Shown piece by piece: positions 42,334 to 50,815 of a DNA stretch of 64,000 nt. Position numbers and translations under genes: made by a program. Positions within the stretch are counted from its first letter, which is position 1; each line of letters opens with the position of its first letter. Below the pieces are notes generated by a model. The model had not been told where the DNA came from and made no database searches. It saw only the letters and a list, made by a program, of their open reading frames with translations. Source of the DNA: Burkholderia sp. SRS-W-2-2016 (GTDB lineage: Bacteria; Pseudomonadota; Gammaproteobacteria; Burkholderiales; Burkholderiaceae); NCBI RefSeq assembly GCF_001931485.1, contig NZ_MSDV01000026.1:124001-188000 (forward strand), in the 5' to 3' direction.

Positions 42334-43116
42334 CTAGGCGACGATGTTCAATCCGCCGTCGATATACAGGGTGGAACCCGAAACCCGCCGCGCGTACGGT
42401 GTCGCGAGAAACGCGCAGGTATAGCCGACGTCCATGATGTCGACCAGCTCGCCGAGCGGCGCGCGCTCCACCGCCTCGTTGAGCAACAGGTCGAAGTCCT
42501 TCAATCCGGAGGCCGCGCGGGTCTTCAGCGGTCCCGGCGAAATCGCGTGCACGCGAATCCCGCGCGGCCCCAGCTCGTACGCCAGATAACGCGTGCACGC
42601 CTCCAGCGCGGCCTTCACCGGCCCCATCATGCTGTAGCTCGGCACGACCTTGTTGGCGCCGTAGTAGCTCATCGTCAGCAGCGTGCCGCCGTCCTTCATC
42701 AGCGGCGCCGCGAGCCGCGCCATCCGCACGAACGAATGGCAGGAGATATCCATCGCGGTCAGAAATCCTTCCCGCGACGTTTGCAGCAGCCCGCTATGCA
42801 GATCGTCCTTCGGCGCCCACGCGACCGCGTGAACGACGATGTCGAGCCCGCCCCAGCGCTTGCGGATCTGCTCGAACACGGCCTCGAGCTGCTGCTCGTC
42901 GGTCACGTCGAACGGCATGAAGATTTCCGCGTCCAGCGCCTTCGCGAGCGGCTCGACATAGGACCGGGTCTTCTCGTTCGCGTAGGTCAGCGCGACGCTC
43001 GCGCCGAGTTCATGGAACGCTCGCGCGCAACCGTAGGCGATCGAATGCTCGTTGGCGACGCCCGTGATCAGCGCCTTCGCTCCTCGCAGGATCTGACGCG
43101 GTTGTTCGATCGGCAT
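42334..43116 (-). CDS. fabI: Enoyl-ACP reductase (NADH), FabI family
   Basis: A 260-residue SDR-fold enzyme that reduces trans-2-enoyl-ACP in fatty-acid elongation. The FabI-type active site is complete: Tyr151, Tyr161 and Lys168 in the Tyr-(X)6-Lys arrangement YSMMGPVK. The glycine-rich start is GVANEHSIAYGCA and the end is GSTLYIDGGLNIVA. GAGGAG precedes ATG 43116. Its location in an operon with a DUF3141 PhaC-like protein, away from other fatty-acid genes, suggests a second, condition-specific FabI rather than the housekeeping copy; that is an inference because the rest of the genome is unseen. Confidence 0.93.
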   Translation of the reverse strand: MPIEQPRQILRGAKALITGVANEHSIAYGCARAFHELGASVALTYANEKTRSYVEPLAKALDAEIFMPFDVTDEQQLEAVFEQIRKRWGGLDIVVHAVAWAPKDDLHSGLLQTSREGFLTAMDISCHSFVRMARLAAPLMKDGGTLLTMSYYGANKVVPSYSMMGPVKAALEACTRYLAYELGPRGIRVHAISPGPLKTRAASGLKDFDLLLNEAVERAPLGELVDIMDVGYTCAFLATPYARRVSGSTLYIDGGLNIVA

Positions 43117-43211
43117 CTGACACTCCTCGAAAATGACGCGGCGCTGACCGTGCCTGGCCGACCTCAACGCCGGCCGGCCCGCGCCTTAGCGGCGGTTCCG
43201 GACGCTGTTAG

Positions 43212-45539
43212 TCAACGCGCCTGGTCCGCCAGCCGCGCGGTGCGCCGGCGTCCGGCGCTGGTCGCGAGCACCGCGCGAATCCGTTCGAACGCCGCCCGTT
43301 GAGCCGCGTCCGGCGCGCTCTGCAACACGCGCTCGTCGGCGGACAGTTTGCCGAGCAGCTCGACGAATCGTTCGCGATCCTTCGCATCGGCGAGCAGCGC
43401 GGGCAGCGTCGCAATCGCTTCGTCGGGCGCGAACGTGACGATGATTTCCTGCTCGCCGCGAATCCGCCGCCATTCGTCGATGCCGATCTCCGGCAGATAG
43501 TGCGCGTAGCTCTCCGCCAGTTCCTTACGCAGCTCGAAGCGCGCGAGCGGCAGCGACGCGCCCTTGCGCGACAGCAGAAACGCCGCGCGGGCCAACGCGG
43601 CCGTGTAGCCGCCGGCGCTCATCGACTGCAACGCCGTGCGCACGAACGGCAGCTCGCGCGGATCGGCGACGGCCGCCGGGACGGTTGCGCCGTCCGCCTG
43701 CCGGTCGGCCAGAAACGATGCATACAGGTTCGCGTAAATCCCGAAGAAACCGGCCTCGGTCGCCGCATCGCGCATCGCGCGGTAATAGTCGAGCGACGCG
43801 CTGATCACGCTCGCGCCGCTGTGCTCCAGCGCGCTCCACGGATTGTCCGCGCTCGCGCGCTGACGGTTGTCGCGCACCGACTGCGCGGCGGCCGGCAGCC
43901 AGCTGAGCCACGGGTTCATCCCGGAAACCGCCCAGCGCTGCCAGCGCAGCGGATGGTACTGACGCAGCAGCCGCGCGCTGGTCTCGTTCGACATCGCCTG
44001 CACGAACGGCTGCGCGAACGCTTCATAGAGCCGCTGATTGAAGTCCGACACCGCCGCGACCGCCTCGAACGGCTTTTCGTCGGTGCGCTGAAAGCGGTTC
44101 AGCCGCTCGGTAATGTCTTCGAGCCGATGTTCGCTGAACTCCACCTCGTAAGTGATCTCGCCGTCCGCGCCCCTGCTCTCGTTGATCGACATCCCGTAGA
44201 GCCCCGGCGGGAACGTCTCGATCGTCTCCAGCACCGAGACGATCTGCTTATGCTCCTTCTTCGCGACGCGCCCCGACACGAAGATGCCGAGATGGCCGAT
44301 GTCCTCGTGCATCAGCCCGACGATCACCTGGCCGCGCGCCTTGATTTCCTCGGTGCTGCCGTACAGATCGGCGACCCAGTTGAACGCCTGTTGCGGCGGC
44401 GTGATGTTGTCGCCCATCGACGCGAACAGGACGATCGGCGAGCGGATCTCGCGCAGATCGAACGCGTTGCCGGCGGCATTGTTCACCTCGCCCTTCCACA
44501 GCTTGTTGCCGATGAACAGATTGCGGGTGATCCATTCGATCTCCTCGCGATTCATCAGGTAATAGCTGCCCCACCAGCGCTCGAATTCCAGAAAGCGCGG
44601 CGGTTCGGTATCGACGTTCGAAAACAGGTGGTAATACTTGTCCCAGAACGTATTGGCCGGGTTCAGGCCTTCGAAGTTCTGCACCAGATGCGCGCCGTCG
44701 AATTTACCGTTGCCCAGATCCGCCGCGTACGACGCGAGCCACGTGCCGCCGAGCATTCCGCCCGCGTAGCGCATCGGGTTGTCGCCCTCGCCTTCGCTCC
44801 ACGCGGCGCTCCAGTACGACATCGGCGCGCCGTTGATCACGATCGGACCGGTATCGCCGGGGTCCGAACTGGCCAGCATCATCGCCGCCCAGCCGCCCTG
44901 GCAATTGCCGATCAGCGCCGGCTTCGGGCTGTCCGGATGCAGCGCGCGCACTTTCTTCACGAACTGCTGTTCGGCTTCGCAGACATCGAGCAGGGTCTGG
45001 CCGGGTTCGGGCTCGCGATGGAACACGACGAAATAGACCGGATAGCCGGCGCGCAGCGCGACGCCCGCCTGCGAATCGTCCTTGAAGCCGCCGATGCCCG
45101 CGCCGTGGCCCGCGCGCGGATCGATGATCAGATACGGGCGTTTGCGCACGTCGACGCCGACACCTTCGAGCGGACGCAGTTGCAGCAACGCGTAGTTGAC
45201 GGGGCGCGCGAAGTTGCGGCCGTCGAGCACGACGTCGTAGTCGAAGTGCAGCACCGGCGGCGGCTCGCCGATGCTTCGTTGAACGAATTCATTGCCGCGC
45301 TGATACAGCGTGTCCCAGAACAGCAGCGAACGCTGCGCGACGTCCATCGCGTATTGCCATGCATGCGACGGATCGAACGATGCCGGGGAACTGTCCGCGG
45401 CGCCGCGCCGGTCGGCGTGCAGCGCTTCGTCCAGCCGCTGGTTCAGATGTTCCTGCGCGATTTGCGTACGTTTTTGCAGCACGCGATTGATTTTCGTCGC
45501 GATGTCCTGGTTGCGGGACAACAGCGTTTGCGCATCCAT
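43212..45539 (-). CDS. DUF3141 protein (PhaC-like alpha/beta hydrolase)
   Basis: A 775-residue protein of the DUF3141 family. The N-terminal 450 residues form an alpha/beta-hydrolase related to polyhydroxyalkanoate synthase. The nucleophile elbow is GNCQGG with Cys213, as in PhaC (Cys rather than Ser), preceded by LIIDPRAGHGAGIGGFKDD. The C-terminal part is helical, with no known motif. The reaction is unknown; acyl transfer to or from hydroxyalkanoates or lipids is suggested by the cysteine. AGGAG precedes the start. It heads a probable four-gene operon with fabI, and palindromic site E lies 75 bp upstream. Confidence 0.9.
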   Translation of the reverse strand: MDAQTLLSRNQDIATKINRVLQKRTQIAQEHLNQRLDEALHADRRGAADSSPASFDPSHAWQYAMDVAQRSLLFWDTLYQRGNEFVQRSIGEPPPVLHFDYDVVLDGRNFARPVNYALLQLRPLEGVGVDVRKRPYLIIDPRAGHGAGIGGFKDDSQAGVALRAGYPVYFVVFHREPEPGQTLLDVCEAEQQFVKKVRALHPDSPKPALIGNCQGGWAAMMLASSDPGDTGPIVINGAPMSYWSAAWSEGEGDNPMRYAGGMLGGTWLASYAADLGNGKFDGAHLVQNFEGLNPANTFWDKYYHLFSNVDTEPPRFLEFERWWGSYYLMNREEIEWITRNLFIGNKLWKGEVNNAAGNAFDLREIRSPIVLFASMGDNITPPQQAFNWVADLYGSTEEIKARGQVIVGLMHEDIGHLGIFVSGRVAKKEHKQIVSVLETIETFPPGLYGMSINESRGADGEITYEVEFSEHRLEDITERLNRFQRTDEKPFEAVAAVSDFNQRLYEAFAQPFVQAMSNETSARLLRQYHPLRWQRWAVSGMNPWLSWLPAAAQSVRDNRQRASADNPWSALEHSGASVISASLDYYRAMRDAATEAGFFGIYANLYASFLADRQADGATVPAAVADPRELPFVRTALQSMSAGGYTAALARAAFLLSRKGASLPLARFELRKELAESYAHYLPEIGIDEWRRIRGEQEIIVTFAPDEAIATLPALLADAKDRERFVELLGKLSADERVLQSAPDAAQRAAFERIRAVLATSAGRRRTARLADQAR

Positions 45540-45608
45540 GAGGCGGCTCCTGTAGCGGGCGACAGACGATGGCGATGCGCAATTGTGCGGCGCGGCACGC
45601 GCAGCGGC

Positions 45609-45628
45609 AATCGGACCAAGGTCGTATG
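45609..45628. promoter_or_regulatory. Palindromic site E (core GACCAAGGTC at 45614-45623)
   Basis: An excellent copy of the dispersed palindrome: AATCG on the left and GTATG on the right match the consensus flanks. It lies in the 98-bp gap between the DUF3141 start and the pqiC stop, so it must serve the minus-strand DUF3141 operon; the core is 75 bp from that start. Confidence 0.7.
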
Positions 45629-45637
45629 GGCGCCGGC

Positions 45638-46252
45638 TCAGGCCGGCGGCGCCTGCATCGCGGCCGCGATATCGCGGCTGACCGACGCGAGCGCGCGGTC
45701 GTGGGCGGCGACCAGCGGCGCGAAGCCCGGCCCGGACACCGTCTCATGCGCGACCGAGCGGCCGGTGACCACCCGACCCTTGCCCGGCGGGCGCACCGCC
45801 CACAGCACGTCGACGGTGACGTCGCGCCCGGGCACCGAGTCGAAGCGCATCACGTCGATCCGTACGTGCCAGACCGTGGCCGGATCGCGGGTCGCATCGA
45901 ACACCGAAATCTGCTGCGAATTGAGCAGCGTGCCGAGATTGGCGGCAATCACCCGGCCGATGTCGCCATTCAACGGCTGCGCCCAGCGGTCGAACTCATT
46001 GACCGCGACGCCGTGGTCGCCGACCCGCGTGACGATCTGCGGACGGTCCACCACGTCGGGAATCGTCACCGGACCGATCACCGCGACGATCGGCCGGCTG
46101 CTTGTCGGTGCATTCGTCGGCGCATTCGTCGCTGCACTCGTCGACGCGCTCAGCGACGGGTCCGGATCCAGCGTGTAGAAGTTGGTCGCCGGCGACGCGC
46201 ACGCGCCGATCAGCACAGCGAGCCCAATGCAAGGTAGCGTTCCCCATCTCAT
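45638..46252 (-). CDS. pqiC: PqiC-type outer-membrane lipoprotein
   Basis: A 204-residue lipoprotein of the ABC-type-transport-auxiliary (PqiC) family. It anchors the PqiB tunnel at the outer membrane in lipid transport between membranes. The lipobox is LIGAC with Cys18. NFYTLDP begins the mature domain, and GPVTIPDVVDRPQIVTR is the conserved strand region. An Ala/Thr/Asn-rich stretch (about residues 34-50) is encoded by a 12-bp repeat. The start overlaps the pqiB stop by four bases (ATGA), so the two are translationally coupled. It is the last gene of the RND-Pqi operon. Confidence 0.88.
   Translation of the reverse strand: MRWGTLPCIGLAVLIGACASPATNFYTLDPDPSLSASTSAATNAPTNAPTSSRPIVAVIGPVTIPDVVDRPQIVTRVGDHGVAVNEFDRWAQPLNGDIGRVIAANLGTLLNSQQISVFDATRDPATVWHVRIDVMRFDSVPGRDVTVDVLWAVRPPGKGRVVTGRSVAHETVSGPGFAPLVAAHDRALASVSRDIAAAMQAPPA
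46104..46151 (-). repeat. In-frame 12-bp repeat in pqiC (4 copies)
   Basis: Four imperfect 12-bp units (GTCGGTGCATTC and variants on the plus strand) encode the Ala-Asn/Thr-Pro-like linker after the lipobox of PqiC. Length changes would not break the frame. Confidence 0.7.
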
Positions 46253-47859
46253 GGCTTCTGCTCCGACTTGCCGCGCACCAGCGCTTCGGGATGTTGCGCG
46301 AGGTAGTCCGACAGCGTGCGCAGCGACGCGGCGGTGCGGGTCAGCTCCCGCATCGCGTCCTCGGTCGACTGCTGCAGCGACGAATCCGGTTGCAGCGCGG
46401 CGTTCGCGGAATCGAGCGCGCTCTGCGCGGAGCCGAGCGTGTCGCGCGCTTTCGGCACGACTTCCTTGTCGAGTTGCGCCAGCATCGAATTGGTGGTGCG
46501 CAGCGTGTTGCGCGCATCCTTGCCGATCGCCTCGAACGGTATGTTGTTCAGCTTCGTCATCAGCCGCGTGACCGAGTCCTGCAACGACTGCAGCGTGCGC
46601 GGCGTGGCAGGCAGTTCGGGCGGCGTCTTGCTCCAGTCGATCGACGCTTTCGGCGCATCCGGGAAGTAATCGAACGCGAGATAGAGCTGGCCCGTCAACG
46701 GATTGCCGCTTCTCAACTGGAAGCGGAAGCCATGCTCGATCAGATAGTTCGCCATTCCGCGCGGATCGTCGGTAACCCGGCCGCCCGCCTGGCCGTCCTG
46801 GTAGCGCGACGTGAAGCGCTCCGGATAGATTTCGATCTCGACCGGAATACTGAAGCGGTTGGTTGCCGGATCGAAGCGCGTGTAGATCGCCTTCACCTCG
46901 CCCATCACGACGCCGCGGAAATCGATCGGCGCGCCGACCGTCAACCCGCGCACCGAATCGTTGAACACGACCACGTAGCGGTCGACGATCCGGTCGTGCT
47001 GTTTCATCGCGTCGTCGCGGGTCGGGTACAGCGCGAACTGCGTGCCGGCCTTGGCGCCGGCATCGACGCGCGAATCGGGCGGCGACTCGAACGCGATCCC
47101 GCCGATGATGATCGACACGATCGACTGCGTCTCCACGCGCAGACCGTCGGCGCCGAACGACATATCGATGCCGCTCGCGTGCCAGAAGCGCGCATCGGTG
47201 CGCACGAACTGATCGTACGGCGCGTTGACGAACACCTTCAGCGTGACGCCGCGGCCATCCGGGTCGAGATGATAGGACGCCACCTGGCCGACCCGCAGCC
47301 GGCGGAAATAGATCGGCGAGCCGACGTCGAGCGAGCCGAGCCCGACGCCCTTCAGCGTGAACTCGCGGCCCGGTATGTCGCTCGCGATCACCGGCGGCTC
47401 TTCGAGGCCGACGAACTCGCGGCGCGCTTTCGCGGCATTGCCGGCGTCGACGTCGATATACGAACCGGACAGCAGCGTGCCGAGCCCCGACACGGTGCCG
47501 CCCGAAATACGCGGCCGCACCACCCAGAAGCGGGTGTTGTCGACCATCAGATTGGCGACGTCGCGCACCACCTCGGCTTTCGCGATCACGCGCTTGTGGT
47601 CCGGCGACAGCGACACCGTATCGACCACGCCGATATCGACGTCCTTGAACTTGATCTTGGTCTTGCCCGCTTCGAGGCCTTCGCCGGTCTTGAAGCTGAT
47701 CGTGATCTCCTCGCCGCGCTCCATCACCGCCTTCACCGCGAGCCAGCCGCCGATCAGAATCGCGACGATCGGCACCAGCCACACCAGCTGCATGCGCCAG
47801 CGCGACGGCGGCACCGGCTCCGCGGCGGGCAGTTCGGGATCCTCAATGGGCGCGGACAT
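46249..47859 (-). CDS. pqiB: PqiB-type MCE protein
   Basis: A 536-residue periplasmic protein with an N-terminal membrane anchor (LVWLVPIVAILIGGWLAVKAV) and three MCE domains in series, starting near residues 45, 160 and 285. The MCE fingerprint ISFKTGEGLEAGKTKIKFKDVDIG (landmark) is clear in the first. MCE hexamers of this type form a tunnel for lipids between inner and outer membranes. The C-terminal part is helical. The start overlaps pqiA by 17 bases and the stop overlaps pqiC by four, so expression is coupled. Confidence 0.93.
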   Translation of the reverse strand: MSAPIEDPELPAAEPVPPSRWRMQLVWLVPIVAILIGGWLAVKAVMERGEEITISFKTGEGLEAGKTKIKFKDVDIGVVDTVSLSPDHKRVIAKAEVVRDVANLMVDNTRFWVVRPRISGGTVSGLGTLLSGSYIDVDAGNAAKARREFVGLEEPPVIASDIPGREFTLKGVGLGSLDVGSPIYFRRLRVGQVASYHLDPDGRGVTLKVFVNAPYDQFVRTDARFWHASGIDMSFGADGLRVETQSIVSIIIGGIAFESPPDSRVDAGAKAGTQFALYPTRDDAMKQHDRIVDRYVVVFNDSVRGLTVGAPIDFRGVVMGEVKAIYTRFDPATNRFSIPVEIEIYPERFTSRYQDGQAGGRVTDDPRGMANYLIEHGFRFQLRSGNPLTGQLYLAFDYFPDAPKASIDWSKTPPELPATPRTLQSLQDSVTRLMTKLNNIPFEAIGKDARNTLRTTNSMLAQLDKEVVPKARDTLGSAQSALDSANAALQPDSSLQQSTEDAMRELTRTAASLRTLSDYLAQHPEALVRGKSEQKP

Positions 47860-49192
47860 CGTCGCTCTCCAACGCGTCCCAGATCAGACGCGGATCGAAT
47901 GCCATCGCGGCAAGCAGCGTCAGCACGACGACCGCGCCGAACGCGATCGCGGCCGGGCCGGCCTTGATCGTCGCGAGTGCCTGGAACTGCACCAGCGCGA
48001 CCAGCATCGTAATCACGTAGATATCGAGCATCGACCAGCGGCCGATCAGCTCGATCACCCGGTAGATGCGGGTGCGTTGACCGGGCAGCCATTGCGAGCG
48101 CAGCTGCGTGGTCACCGCCAGATACGCGAGGCCGAGAATCTTCAGCATCGGCACCACGATGCTCGCGACGAACACCAGCACCGCGAGCGGCCACGAGCCG
48201 GACACCCACAGGTAGACGACGCCGCTCATGATCGTGTCCTTCTGCGTGCCGAACAGCGAACTGGTGTCCATCACCGGCAGCACGTTGGCCGGGATGTACA
48301 GCACCATCGCCGCGACCAGATACGCCCACGTGCGCGACAGACTCGCGGGCTTGCGCAGATGCAGCGGCGCCTTGCAGCGCGGGCAGTGGCGCGGGTGATG
48401 ACCGGCGGCAGAAGCGGCGGCAGAGGCGGCAGAGACAGAAGCGGTGGAAGCGGCAGAAGCGGCAGGAGCGGAAGCCGGCGGATTCAGCAGCCCGCACTCC
48501 TCGCACAGCACGAGCCCGTGCGCGGCCGCCGTGCGTGCGTGACGGCGCGCGCGCAGACGCGGCAACGGCAACGCGCGCGGACCGTGCCGCGCGGCGGTGA
48601 TGCGCGCCCACACGTCGCGCGCATCGAAGCTCGCCGACGCCGCCGCGAGCAGCAGCATCAACGCGATGAACGACCACAACGCGATGCCCGGCACCACCTT
48701 GGCAATGTGCGCGAGTTTGACGAGCGCGACCAGCAGCCCGAGGATCAGCACCTCGGTCATGCCCCACGGCCGCGTCAGCTGGTACAGCCGGAAGCCCTCG
48801 GCCGCGCGCCACGGCGCCCGCCCCAGATGCAGCGGCACCAGCAGCCACAGCATCGCGACGACCTGCAGCACCGGCGTGACGATCGTCGTCAGACCGACCA
48901 GCAGCGCGAGCGGCCACGCGCCGTGTTCGTAGAGCATCCGCACCGAGCCCGCGAGCGTGGTCTGCACCACATTGCCGTTCAGCGACAGACCGACGATCGG
49001 AAACAGGTTCGAAATCACCAGCAGCACCGCCGACGCGAGCGTGAACGACAGCGCATACACGGGGCCATGCTTGCGGTCGCGTTTCAGTTCGGCGTGGCAG
49101 CGCGGGCAGCGCAACGCGCGGCCGGCGGCAAGCGGTGCGCCGAACTGCAGCAGGTCGCACTCCGCGCACGCGATCAGCTCCCGCTCCATCAT
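47843..49192 (-). CDS. pqiA: PqiA-type inner-membrane protein
   Basis: A 449-residue protein with two PqiA domains, each led by a zinc-ribbon: CAECDLLQFG with CPRCHAEL at residues 9-33, and CEECGLLNP with HCPRCKAPL near residues 222-265. Each half has four hydrophobic helices. PqiA is the inner-membrane partner of the PqiB lipid-transport tunnel. The loop between the second ribbon's two Cys pairs is expanded by an Ala/Ser-rich stretch (encoded around 48403-48480 by 9-bp repeats), which is unusual. The start at 49192 has GGAG upstream and overlaps the stop of the OprM-like gene by four bases. Confidence 0.93.
   Translation of the reverse strand: MMERELIACAECDLLQFGAPLAAGRALRCPRCHAELKRDRKHGPVYALSFTLASAVLLVISNLFPIVGLSLNGNVVQTTLAGSVRMLYEHGAWPLALLVGLTTIVTPVLQVVAMLWLLVPLHLGRAPWRAAEGFRLYQLTRPWGMTEVLILGLLVALVKLAHIAKVVPGIALWSFIALMLLLAAASASFDARDVWARITAARHGPRALPLPRLRARRHARTAAAHGLVLCEECGLLNPPASAPAASAASTASVSAASAAASAAGHHPRHCPRCKAPLHLRKPASLSRTWAYLVAAMVLYIPANVLPVMDTSSLFGTQKDTIMSGVVYLWVSGSWPLAVLVFVASIVVPMLKILGLAYLAVTTQLRSQWLPGQRTRIYRVIELIGRWSMLDIYVITMLVALVQFQALATIKAGPAAIAFGAVVVLTLLAAMAFDPRLIWDALESDDVRAH
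48403..48480 (-). repeat. In-frame 9-bp repeat splitting the second zinc ribbon of PqiA
   Basis: About eight imperfect 9-bp units (GCGGCAGAA and variants on the plus strand) encode an Ala/Ser-rich insert between the CEEC and CPRC halves of the second zinc ribbon. The frame is kept. Confidence 0.7.
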
Positions 49193-50814
49193 CTGTTCTC
49201 CGAAGCAAGTGCGGGCGAGTTGGGCGGCTTGCCGGCGCTCGCCACGGCCCGCGCGACGGCCGGCTGCGCGGCGCGCGACACCGCGGCCGTCGCCTCCGCC
49301 TCGGCCGGCGCGGCGGGTGCAACCGGCGCGCTCGCCGCCGGCGCGGGAGCCGCCGCCGCCGAAGCCGGCCCCGCCGGCTCGGCCGCCGGCACCGTGCGCC
49401 GTTCCGCCTCCAGCACCCAGCCGCCGCCCATCGCCTTGTACAGCGTCACGAACGACGTCAACACCGCGCTTTGGGTCTGCGTCGAGCCGAGCTGCGCGTT
49501 GAACAGGCTGCGCTCCGCGTCGAGCACCTCGATATAGCTCGTATAACCGCCCTCGTAACGCTGTCGCGCCAGATGCGCATAGGTAATCAACGCGGCGACC
49601 TGGCGGTTCTGCACGTCGAGCTGCTCGCGGGTTTTCTGCACCGAGATCAGCGCGTCCTCGACTTCCTGGAACGCGACCTGAATCGTCTTCTCGTACGCGA
49701 ACAACGCCTGCTGCTCGCGCGCTTCCGCCTGATGCACCTGGCCGGTGATGTTGCCGGCGGTGAAGATCGGCTGCGTGACGCTGCCGGCGAACGACCACAC
49801 CCGCGCCGGTCCGCTGAACAGATTAGAGAACTGCGCGCTGACCGAACCGAACAGGCCGGTCAGCGAGATCGACGGAAAGTACAGCGCGCGCGCCGCGCCG
49901 ATCAGCGCGTTTTGCGCGACCAGCGCCTGCTCGGCTTCGAGCACGTCCGGGCGGCGTTCGAGCAACTCGGACGGCAAGCCCGCCGGGATCGGCGGCGTGC
50001 CCATTTTGCCGAGTTCGCGGCCACGCAGAATCGCGCCCGGATTGTGGCCGATCAGCACCGACAACGCGTTTTCCTGCTGCGCGATCTGCGCTTCGAGCTG
50101 CGGGATCGTCGCCAGCGCGGCCTCGTATTCGGACTCGCTTTGCGCGAGCTCCATCTGCGAGACTTCGCCACCATGAAAACGCAGCTCGAATACCCGCACC
50201 GATTCGCCGCGGCTCTCGACCGTCTCTTTCGCGATTTCGAGTTGCCGGTCCAGACTGCGCAGGTTGATATACGAGGCCGCGACCGAGCCGACCAGCGTCA
50301 GAATGGTCGCGCGACGACCCTCCTCGCTCGCCAGCAGACTCGCGCGCGCGGACTCGGTCTGGCGGCGCACCTTGCCGAACAGATCGAGTTCCCACGACAC
50401 CGCGAGCGTCGCGTCGAACTGGTTGTAGACCGGACTCGCGCCGGGCGGCAACAGCAGGCCGAGGCCCGCGTCGCGCGACTCGCGCGCGCGCGACGCATCG
50501 GCGCCCGCCGACAGTTGCGGGAACAGCGCGGAACGAGTGGTCACGAACTGGCCGCGAAATTCGTCGACGCGCGCGGCGGCGATCTTCACGTCGCGGTTTT
50601 CCAGCAACGCGGTGGCGATCAGCTGATCGAGCACCGGGTCGTCGAACTGTTCCCACCACGCGGAGTTCGCGAGACCGGCGGCCTCGCCCTGGGCAAAGCG
50701 GTAAGTGGCGGGAACCTCGACGGCCGGACGCTGATAGTTCGGGCCGAGCAGACATCCGCTCAGCGCGAGCAGCATCACGGGGGCAAGCAGACGCAGCGAT
50801 GCCGTGCGGCGCAT
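49189..50814 (-). CDS. Outer-membrane efflux lipoprotein (OprM/NodT type)
   Basis: A 541-residue outer-membrane channel of the RND exporter family, with lipobox ALSGC (Cys21), then LGPNYQRPAVEVP as in OprM-type proteins. The two structural repeats of the family are visible (AAARVDEFRGQ near residue 85 and the second half near residue 290). A long Ala-rich tail (about 70 residues after residue 475, AGPASAAAAPAPAAS) is unusual and lies beyond the barrel. Its start is one base past the stop of the RND gene and its end overlaps pqiA. It completes the tripartite pump. Confidence 0.93.
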   Translation of the reverse strand: MRRTASLRLLAPVMLLALSGCLLGPNYQRPAVEVPATYRFAQGEAAGLANSAWWEQFDDPVLDQLIATALLENRDVKIAAARVDEFRGQFVTTRSALFPQLSAGADASRARESRDAGLGLLLPPGASPVYNQFDATLAVSWELDLFGKVRRQTESARASLLASEEGRRATILTLVGSVAASYINLRSLDRQLEIAKETVESRGESVRVFELRFHGGEVSQMELAQSESEYEAALATIPQLEAQIAQQENALSVLIGHNPGAILRGRELGKMGTPPIPAGLPSELLERRPDVLEAEQALVAQNALIGAARALYFPSISLTGLFGSVSAQFSNLFSGPARVWSFAGSVTQPIFTAGNITGQVHQAEAREQQALFAYEKTIQVAFQEVEDALISVQKTREQLDVQNRQVAALITYAHLARQRYEGGYTSYIEVLDAERSLFNAQLGSTQTQSAVLTSFVTLYKAMGGGWVLEAERRTVPAAEPAGPASAAAAPAPAASAPVAPAAPAEAEATAAVSRAAQPAVARAVASAGKPPNSPALASENR

Positions 50815-50815
50815 G

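Noticed and set aside
43299..46178. A 959-codon open frame on the plus strand opposite DUF3141 and pqiC
   Set aside because: It is rich in Arg, His and Gln, has no domain-like pattern, and mirrors codon bias of the well-supported minus-strand genes.
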